The notes under the pieces are model-generated. The model worked only from the letters and a program-made list of their open reading frames with translations, did no database searches and was not told the DNA's origin. Made by a program: the position numbers and the translations under genes. DNA of 64,000 nt from Whitmania pigra (lineage: Eukaryota; Annelida; Clitellata; Hirudinida; Haemopidae): the NCBI GenBank assembly GCA_021613335.1, contig JAJTWR010000141.1, positions 16,341-80,340 on the forward strand, written 5' to 3'. Position 1 is the stretch's first letter, and the number at the start of each line of letters is the position of its first letter. Positions 58,828 to 64,000 of this stretch are shown here, piece by piece.

Positions 58828-59469
58828 ATGTTTAAAATGAAAATTCAACTTAACTTAAATTGTATTGTTTCGATTTTATTGACAGGCATTATTTACTCTG
58901 CTTGCACAACAGATAAAGAAACAGAGACCGGTAAAGATGTAAAAACCGCGGTTACAGCCTCTAAATCAACCAATCCTTTTCCGTTTTACAAAAACATAGA
59001 AATTAAACCGGGCTACTATTTCGAGGTGCTAAGCTGGGGCAAAGGCGTAGATACCCTTGGCGGGTATTTGATATTAATGTCTGATTCATTAAAAAACAAA
59101 TACAGATCTATAGCCGTAGAGCGGGAAGGTATCATAACAGACGCCTGGAATATGGATTTGGATAATGACGGAAATCCCGAAATCTATATCCAATACGCGG
59201 CGCGCAAAAATGTAACCGATTTACAGGTGTACGAGTTTGTTGGAAATAATTTCGACAAAATTAATTTTCCGGAATTAAAAGAAAGCCTAAAGAAAGCCTA
59301 TAAAGGAGGCGATAAATTTTTTGTTAAAAATGGCGACCTTTTCAGATCTGTGCCTTTGACGCAAACAGACAGCGTAAAAACCACTACTTTAGTAAAAACT
59401 TTAAAATATAGCTTAAAAGGGAACAGCTTTAGCAGCCAAGAAGTTAAACCAGAACAACAGCTACTCTAA
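58828..59469 (+). CDS. hypothetical lipoprotein
   Basis: From ATG 58828 (or 58837) the product has a lipoprotein signal (CIVSILLTGIIYSAC, lipobox Cys), a polar linker (TTDKETETGKDVKTAVTASK) and a soluble domain including WNMDLDNDGNPEIYIQYAAR, reminiscent of a calcium-binding-like DxDxDG loop. The frame is open to 58657 but that part is basic and unlike a signal peptide. Its last 9 bases overlap the convergent DUF922-like gene. No defined family; probably an exported protein with an FG-GAP-like or EF-type acidic loop. Confidence 0.65.
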   Translation: MFKMKIQLNLNCIVSILLTGIIYSACTTDKETETGKDVKTAVTASKSTNPFPFYKNIEIKPGYYFEVLSWGKGVDTLGGYLILMSDSLKNKYRSIAVEREGIITDAWNMDLDNDGNPEIYIQYAARKNVTDLQVYEFVGNNFDKINFPELKESLKKAYKGGDKFFVKNGDLFRSVPLTQTDSVKTTTLVKTLKYSLKGNSFSSQEVKPEQQLL

Positions 59470-60006
59470 TTTAGCCGTCTCCTGTTGTATAAAATCATCC
59501 CAGCGTTGTTGCGCTATTAAATCAGAACCGTGTTTAGTTTCTACGTCATAACGAATTTGCATCTCGTTGTAATGATTTTCTAACTTATTGGCTTTGCGTC
59601 GAATTAACCTTTTGTAATTACCGGGCGTGTAATTTTGGTTTAAGAGCATATTTTTGCCGTTTTTCAGTTGAAGATAGTTGATGTAAACATGTCCTTGCTC
59701 GTGGTTAAGCAGTTGCTTGTTTTTCTTTGGATTTTTTATCATGTCTCGCTTTACCCATGATTTTGAAGGTTCAACTCCGGCCTTAAAATAAAAATCGATT
59801 TGTATTTGGTCATCCTCAACAAAGGCTTTATAATGGTAACGCCATTTGGTTACCGTTAAAGCCGCAAAGGGAGAGTTTTTGTCCGGAACGCCTAAAAAAT
59901 GCGTATCCCAATCTAAAATGGTAAGTTGGGTATCGGCTCCGGGCAAAAAACTTGTACCCGCAAGCATAACAGAAAGTAACGCACATTTTAATCTCGCCGG
60001 TATCAT
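59461..60006 (-). CDS. putative secreted Zn-dependent protease (DUF922-like)
   Basis: The 181-residue protein has a signal-like N-terminus (ARLKCALLSVMLAGTSFLPG) and the text WDTHFLGVPDKNSPFAALTV. It also has the HExxH motif in LLNHEQGHVYINYLQL, followed by a conserved helical tail with HYNEMQIRYDVETKHG. This arrangement resembles DUF922, a predicted metalloprotease family. It converges with the lipoprotein gene, sharing 9 bases. Catalytic activity is inferred from the motif only. Confidence 0.65.
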   Translation of the reverse strand: MIPARLKCALLSVMLAGTSFLPGADTQLTILDWDTHFLGVPDKNSPFAALTVTKWRYHYKAFVEDDQIQIDFYFKAGVEPSKSWVKRDMIKNPKKNKQLLNHEQGHVYINYLQLKNGKNMLLNQNYTPGNYKRLIRRKANKLENHYNEMQIRYDVETKHGSDLIAQQRWDDFIQQETAKLE

Positions 60007-60041
60007 GTAAAAAAAAGCGCTTAAAGGTTTTTTACAAAAGA

Positions 60042-60647
60042 TTAATGTTTATTAAATTGTTCGCTTATTCGGTTAAATTTTTCTATAAGTAAAGTAATTC
60101 GCTCTTTGTTGCGTTTAATAATCGCTTTTCTAAGCAATGTTGAGCAAAAAACAAACCATCCAAAACTGAAAAAAATGGCCGCGCCCTGAATCCAGCGGTT
60201 TAAACCGGCCAGTATTTCCCAATAAGAAAATGCCGTGCCCAACGAAAGGGCAAACACATAAAACCAATAGAGTTTACGATAAAGCGCATAATGATTTAGC
60301 TGATATTTTTTTAAATTATTTAAAAATTCAATTGGGTTGGCGGTAAAATCCGTTTTCGAAATAATTTTATGGTTGTTGTATAAAATAACGGTAAAAACCA
60401 TTATAGACAGAGTGATGATACTTATCCCAATGTGGGTAAGTACGGAATAGAAATCAAATACGAGCCAAAGTGCCCAAAGACCAAAAAACAATAACGTCAT
60501 TCCCATCATTCCCATTATATTCAGCATTTCTCTCCTGCGGATTCCGCCAACTTCTTTCTTGGCCTGTTTAAGCATTTCATCAGCCGATACCCTGATATCA
60601 ACCTGATGGGCGGCCCAAATTGCTTCTATGTGATCAAACTCTTGCAT
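60042..60647 (-). CDS. four-helix membrane protein, candidate anti-sigma factor
   Basis: The 201-residue protein has a cytoplasmic N-terminus of about 45 residues (MQEFDHIEAIWAAHQVDIRV...DEMLKQAKKEVGGIRRRE), four hydrophobic helices (about 47-65, 70-92, 125-145, 150-170) and a basic C-terminus. Its start overlaps the end of the sigma-factor gene by 14 bases on the same strand. Coupling to an ECF sigma gene and an N-terminal cytoplasmic domain suggest regulation of that sigma factor, but no anti-sigma zinc or FecR motif is seen. Confidence 0.55.
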   Translation of the reverse strand: MQEFDHIEAIWAAHQVDIRVSADEMLKQAKKEVGGIRRREMLNIMGMMGMTLLFFGLWALWLVFDFYSVLTHIGISIITLSIMVFTVILYNNHKIISKTDFTANPIEFLNNLKKYQLNHYALYRKLYWFYVFALSLGTAFSYWEILAGLNRWIQGAAIFFSFGWFVFCSTLLRKAIIKRNKERITLLIEKFNRISEQFNKH

Positions 60648-61131
60648 TCTGATTGTATAATTTGGTCAATTTTTGCTTTATGCGATGTATTTTTACCCTC
60701 AAATTTCCCTCGCTTATACCCGATATTTCTGCAATATCAGAATATGGAATTTCATCCAGTACCATGGTAATAATCAAACGATCATTTTCATCCAGCATGG
60801 CTATTGATTTATATAACAACGCTACCTGATCATTTTTTTCAGAATATTCTTCCGCACGATTTTCAATAATGTTTTCGCTTAACTCATCTCTGCCTTGTCG
60901 TTTTTCATATCTTAAATAAGTCAAGCACGTATTTATGGCAATACGGTATATCCAAGTCGAAATCATTGATTTGCTGCGAAAATTATCCAAGTTTTGCCAT
61001 ACTTTAAGAAAGGTTTCCTGCATCAAATCATTTGCAGAATCAGCCTCGCCGGTGTAACCGTAACACAAATGGAAAATCTTTTTTGAGTTATTATTGAAAA
61101 TTTCTTTAAATAATATATCTTTATTTTTCAC
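60634..61131 (-). CDS. ECF-type RNA polymerase sigma factor
   Basis: The 165-residue protein has region 2 (ADSANDLMQETFLKVWQNLD, STWIYRIAINTCLTYLRYEK) and region 4 (IITMVLDEIPYSDIAEISGI...LRVKIHRIKQKL). It belongs to the group IV (ECF/SigW-like) sigma-70 factors. Translation must start at GTG 61131, because an in-frame TAA lies just upstream and no ATG is available. The overlapping downstream membrane gene is its likely partner. It diverges from the symporter gene across a 149-base interval. Confidence 0.9.
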   Translation of the reverse strand: MKNKDILFKEIFNNNSKKIFHLCYGYTGEADSANDLMQETFLKVWQNLDNFRSKSMISTWIYRIAINTCLTYLRYEKRQGRDELSENIIENRAEEYSEKNDQVALLYKSIAMLDENDRLIITMVLDEIPYSDIAEISGISEGNLRVKIHRIKQKLTKLYNQNARV

Positions 61132-61227
61132 TCCGCGCTTTTAATTTCCTTTAGATGAATCAGGGTTGTTTTGCGTTACACAAATTACAAAAAAACTAAT
61201 ATGCATTTTTATCAAAAATCTTTAACT

Positions 61228-61246
61228 ACTACAATATTATTGTAGT
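61228..61246. promoter_or_regulatory. perfect dyad between divergent sigma-factor and symporter genes
   Basis: ACTACAAT and ATTGTAGT are perfect inverted repeats (8 bases each) around ATT at 61228-61246. They lie 35 bases before the symporter ATG and 97 bases from the sigma-factor start. The position and symmetry suit an operator for a dimeric regulator; a short hairpin is the alternative. Confidence 0.4.
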
Positions 61247-61280
61247 TTTACGGATTATTACAGCGAAAAAAAAACAAAAT

Positions 61281-62663
61281 ATGCCAACTAAAAACAAACT
61301 TACGCTTTTCATTTTTATTGCCTTGATATTGGGAGTATTTGCGGGTTATTTCTTAAATAGAAATATAGTTGCCAACTATAATACCGGTATTGCACAAGCA
61401 GAAGCAAAAATCAAAAAAATAGAAGCAAAAATGGAGTTACTGCCAAGTAATTCTACAGACAGACAGACCTTTAAAGAAGAAAAATCGGCGTTGGTTGCTT
61501 TAAAAAAAACAAACGAAAAAGCGCGCGATAAAACCTTAGAACCATTTAGCGTACTGAGCGATATCTTTTTAAGATTAATAAAAATGATAGTGGCTCCTTT
61601 GGTTTTCAGCACCTTGGTTGTAGGAGTGGCAAAGGTGGGAGATATTAACGCTGTGGGGCGTATAGGAGGAAAAACGATGTTATGGTTTGTTTCAGCCTCA
61701 TTAATGTCGTTGACGTTAGGTTTAATACTGGTTAATTTATATAAACCCGGAGAAACCATGAACTTACCTTTGCCTAGCGCCCATACCGATACGGGTATTA
61801 AAGCAACAACCATTTCTTTCAAAGATTTTATTACGCATGTTTTTCCTAAAAGTTTTACAGAAGCAATGGCTACCAATGAGATTTTACAAATAGTGGTGTT
61901 TTCTTTGTTTTTTGGAATAGCTACCGCCGCAATAGGAAAGAAAGGAAAAGCAGTAATAGAGTTTATGGATACGGTGGCGCACATTATTTTAAAGATAACG
62001 GGTTATGTAATGAATTTTGCGCCATTTGCCGTTTTTGGCGCTATGGCAGCTATTATAGCCAAACAAGGCATTGGCGTGCTAAATATTTACGCTTTATTTA
62101 TAGGCGAGTTTTATTCCAGTATGCTTATTTTATGGGTTCTTTTGATTTTTGTGGGTTATCTGATTTTGAAAAAAAGAGTATTCAATTTGATTGGCAGGAT
62201 GAAAGAACCTGTTTTGCTGGCATTTAGTACGGCTAGCAGCGAAGCCGCATATCCCCCTACCATGTTACAGTTAGAACGTTTTGGTTGCAAAAATAAGATT
62301 GTAAGTTTTGTACTTCCATTAGGCTATTCGTTTAATCTGGACGGTTCTATGCTTTATATGACATTTGCCTCATTGTTTATAGCCCAAAGTTATGGTATAG
62401 GTCTTTCTTTTGATCAGCAAATAACCATGCTTTTGATTTTAATGCTTACCAGCAAAGGAATTGCAGGAGTCCCGCGCGCATCTTTAGTGGTAATAGCAGG
62501 CACCATTGCCGCCTTTAATATTCCCGAGGCCGGATTAGCGCTTCTTATTGGTATAGATCCTTTGTTGGATATGGGGCGTTCGGCCACCAATGTTATTGGC
62601 AACAGTATTGCCACAGCTGTGGTAAGCAAATGGGAGGGAGAATTAAATATGCCTTTAGATTAA
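61281..62663 (+). CDS. dicarboxylate/amino acid:cation symporter (DAACS family)
   Basis: The 460-residue protein has about eight transmembrane helices and two re-entrant loops. Signatures include VAPLVFSTLVVGVAKVGD, the serine-rich hairpin AFSTASSEAAYPPTMLQLER, YSFNLDGSMLYMTFASLFIA and IDPLLDMGRSATNVIGN (the conserved NMDGT-like and binding motifs of GltPh/DctA). A coiled, charged insert (residues 40-85, AEAKIKKIEAKMELLPSNST) follows helix 1. It imports glutamate/aspartate or C4-dicarboxylates with cations; exact substrate unknown. Confidence 0.92.
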   Translation: MPTKNKLTLFIFIALILGVFAGYFLNRNIVANYNTGIAQAEAKIKKIEAKMELLPSNSTDRQTFKEEKSALVALKKTNEKARDKTLEPFSVLSDIFLRLIKMIVAPLVFSTLVVGVAKVGDINAVGRIGGKTMLWFVSASLMSLTLGLILVNLYKPGETMNLPLPSAHTDTGIKATTISFKDFITHVFPKSFTEAMATNEILQIVVFSLFFGIATAAIGKKGKAVIEFMDTVAHIILKITGYVMNFAPFAVFGAMAAIIAKQGIGVLNIYALFIGEFYSSMLILWVLLIFVGYLILKKRVFNLIGRMKEPVLLAFSTASSEAAYPPTMLQLERFGCKNKIVSFVLPLGYSFNLDGSMLYMTFASLFIAQSYGIGLSFDQQITMLLILMLTSKGIAGVPRASLVVIAGTIAAFNIPEAGLALLIGIDPLLDMGRSATNVIGNSIATAVVSKWEGELNMPLD

Positions 62664-62690
62664 GCAGATAATCAGAAAACAATAAGCATA

Positions 62691-63188
62691 ATGACAGACA
62701 ATGGCAAAAAAATGTTCTTAATCACCTCGGTAGTATTGCCGTTTTTAATTTATAGTATTATTTACTATGCCCCCATCATCAGAAACGCGCCTTTTAAAGC
62801 TGCCGAATTTGTTGCGTTCGAATATAAATGGGGAACGGGCGCGCATCTTCAAAACGCTTATAATTCGGCTTCCGGCGAGTATCGATATATCAACCGCAAA
62901 GACTCTCTTATTATCAGGAAAGTTAAGTTGAAAAAATCTGAATTTAAATATTTAGACAGCGTTGCCGACGTACAAGGTTTTTGGAACTTACCCAATACGA
63001 TTGCCAATAAAGAAAGCGATATAAAAAACCCTAAATTGTTACGTTACCAAATAAAATTTCATTATCAAAAAAAATCTAAAGAAGTTGTCTTTTTCCCTGA
63101 TTTTAATAAAAATGAAAAGATGCGCAGCGCTGCGGCAGTCGTGCAAAAAACTATTGAAAACGTTATTAATAATGCCGATCAAAAATAA
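62691..63188 (+). CDS. hypothetical membrane-anchored protein, paralogue 1
   Basis: The 165-residue protein has an N-terminal membrane anchor (MFLITSVVLPFLIYSIIYY) and a soluble domain with FVAFEYKWGTGAHLQNAYNS, RYINRKDSL and FWNLPNTIANKESDIKNPKL. It is clearly similar to the next gene in the same order of motifs (FV-L--KWGTG--LQN-Y-SASG). They are tandem paralogues of unknown function. Its last base is the first base of the next gene's ATG (TAATG), so they are coupled. Confidence 0.7.
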   Translation: MTDNGKKMFLITSVVLPFLIYSIIYYAPIIRNAPFKAAEFVAFEYKWGTGAHLQNAYNSASGEYRYINRKDSLIIRKVKLKKSEFKYLDSVADVQGFWNLPNTIANKESDIKNPKLLRYQIKFHYQKKSKEVVFFPDFNKNEKMRSAAAVVQKTIENVINNADQK

Positions 63189-63697
63189 TGGCTGCGTTTT
63201 TTAAAAAAAATCATTCGGTTATAACCGGTTTGTTGGTTGTTGCAATTGCCATCAGCCTTAGTTATTACCTAACGGGATTGAAAAAAAGTAAATACTCTCC
63301 TTCGTCGTTTGTGTCGCTAAGCATTAAATGGGGAACCGGCGACTCTCTTCAAAACAGTTACGATTCTGCAAGCGGAATTTATACTTATTTAGACCGGCAA
63401 AACCGATTGGCTGGCAAGCGGGCGCCTTTACGCGCCAACGAAATTATTTTTTTAGACAGCAAATTTAACGAGCTTTCTTTTTGGAGTTTGCCCGGTGTGG
63501 TTGTCAATAAAGGCAGTAATATGAAAGATCCAAATGTGGTAAGGTTTGAAATAAACATCAAATATGAAAAAGAAGATAAACGCCTGATTTATCAAAGTAA
63601 TTACCATGAAGATCAGGATGTAGCAAAAAGAGCCGCTCAATTACAAGCCTGCATTATTACAGCTATTCATCAGGCAGAAGAGCGTTATGGGCCATAA
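63188..63697 (+). CDS. hypothetical membrane-anchored protein, paralogue 2
   Basis: The 169-residue protein has one N-terminal helix (VITGLLVVAIAISLSYYLTG) and the same domain as its upstream neighbour: FVSLSIKWGTGDSLQNSYDS, YTYLDRQNRL and FWSLPGVVVNKGSNMKDPNV. The pair arose by tandem duplication and is translationally coupled. The family is not recognised; the shared WGTG and FW.LP motifs are useful search handles. Confidence 0.7.
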   Translation: MAAFFKKNHSVITGLLVVAIAISLSYYLTGLKKSKYSPSSFVSLSIKWGTGDSLQNSYDSASGIYTYLDRQNRLAGKRAPLRANEIIFLDSKFNELSFWSLPGVVVNKGSNMKDPNVVRFEINIKYEKEDKRLIYQSNYHEDQDVAKRAAQLQACIITAIHQAEERYGP

Positions 63698-63732
63698 TAC
63701 ATAATCAACTCGCCTGCTTATTTTTAAGCATA

Positions 63733-63764
63733 TTTGTCTTTAAATTGTTTTTGTTCTATATTTG
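63733..63764 (+). promoter_or_regulatory. candidate promoter of rplU
   Basis: TTTG (63733-63736), a 20-base spacer and TATATTTG (63757-63764) match the Bacteroidota consensus well. It lies 43 bases before the ATG of the ribosomal protein gene. Confidence 0.6.
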
Positions 63765-63807
63765 CACCTCGATTAAAAAAAATTAACAATTAAAATAATT
63801 ATTAACA

Positions 63808-64000
63808 ATGTACGCAATAGTAAATATAGCCGGGCAACAATTTAAAGTTGTAAAAGACCAGCATCTTTTTGTACACCGTTTACAGGGAGACGAGGGCGCT
63901 AGTATTGAATTTGACAATGTATTGTTGGTTGATAATGGCGGAAAAATTACTGTTGGAACTCCTTCGGTAAACGGCGCTAAAATTTCAGCTAAAATCATGT
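63808..64000 (+). CDS. rplU: 50S ribosomal protein L21, 3' truncated by window edge
   Basis: The frame begins MYAIVNIAGQQFKVVKDQHL and continues FVHRLQGDEGASIEFDNVLL, the N-terminus of bacterial L21 (bL21), a 23S rRNA-binding protein of the large subunit. It runs off the end of the window after 64 codons of about 100. rpmA normally follows. Confidence 0.95.
   Translation, partial: MYAIVNIAGQQFKVVKDQHLFVHRLQGDEGASIEFDNVLLVDNGGKITVGTPSVNGAKISAKIM

Overview
The window is AT-rich chromosomal DNA from a member of the Bacteroidota, most likely the Sphingobacteriales. The evidence is a Bacteroides-type tra operon, a type IX secretion (T9SS) adhesin with a PorP/SprF partner, DUF2480/DUF3108/DUF3109/DUF6427/YfhO families, and promoters of the TTG-N19/20-TAnnTTTG kind. 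The lineage is inferred from family content; no rRNA, tRNA or CRISPR was found.

Layout. (1) 1-7489: the distal part of a conjugative-transposon transfer operon on the + strand (3' end of traG, a decayed small gene, traI, an odd 730-bp insert, traJ, K, L-like, M, N, O, Q). (2) 7490-9198: no conventional gene. It holds a promoter-like site, a tandem array of 128-bp units each containing a 31-codon ORF, and a leader hairpin. (3) 9199-19131: a giant repetitive adhesin (three LamG+FN3 modules, a 495-bp YDG array, MBG and a CHU_C sorting domain), broken by two 1-base deletions, followed by a PorP/SprF gene. (4) 19229-25476, minus strand: a nucleotide-sugar/polysaccharide locus (rmlB, rmlD, rmlA, a TviB/WbpO-type dehydrogenase, gmd, a frameshifted methyltransferase, glycosyltransferase and alcohol dehydrogenase scraps). 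(5) 25707-38256, minus strand: an intact housekeeping block (DUF3109, DUF3108, DUF2480, ppiD, an LptC-like protein, an outer-membrane barrel, coaX, DUF6427, a glycosyltransferase, an LpxH-like phosphoesterase, YfhO). (6) 38468-43838: an IS remnant, a metal-type TonB receptor with a small His/Cys protein, a Gfo/Idh/MocA oxidoreductase and an OmpA lipoprotein. (7) 44078-52151: a type I restriction-modification locus with a tyrosine recombinase and two convergent hsdS genes joined by in-frame inverted repeats, a specificity shufflon; its hsdM carries a frameshift. (8) 52575-57306: decaying genes (ADP-ribosylglycohydrolase, IS scrap, flippase, acyl-CoA carboxylase). (9) 57386-64000: trxB, a lipoprotein, a DUF922 protease-like protein, an ECF sigma factor with a candidate anti-sigma factor, a dicarboxylate/amino acid symporter, a pair of tandem paralogues and the start of rplU.

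How the genes work together. Three surface or defence systems show variation-prone design: the adhesin (long in-frame repeats with frameshifts in two copies), the leader array upstream of it, and the hsdS inversion cassette. Single-base indels are concentrated in accessory genes and one carboxylase gene, while long core genes (ppiD, YfhO, hsdR, the TonB receptor) are intact. That pattern suggests real gene decay or switching more than uniform sequencing error, but raw reads would be needed to decide.
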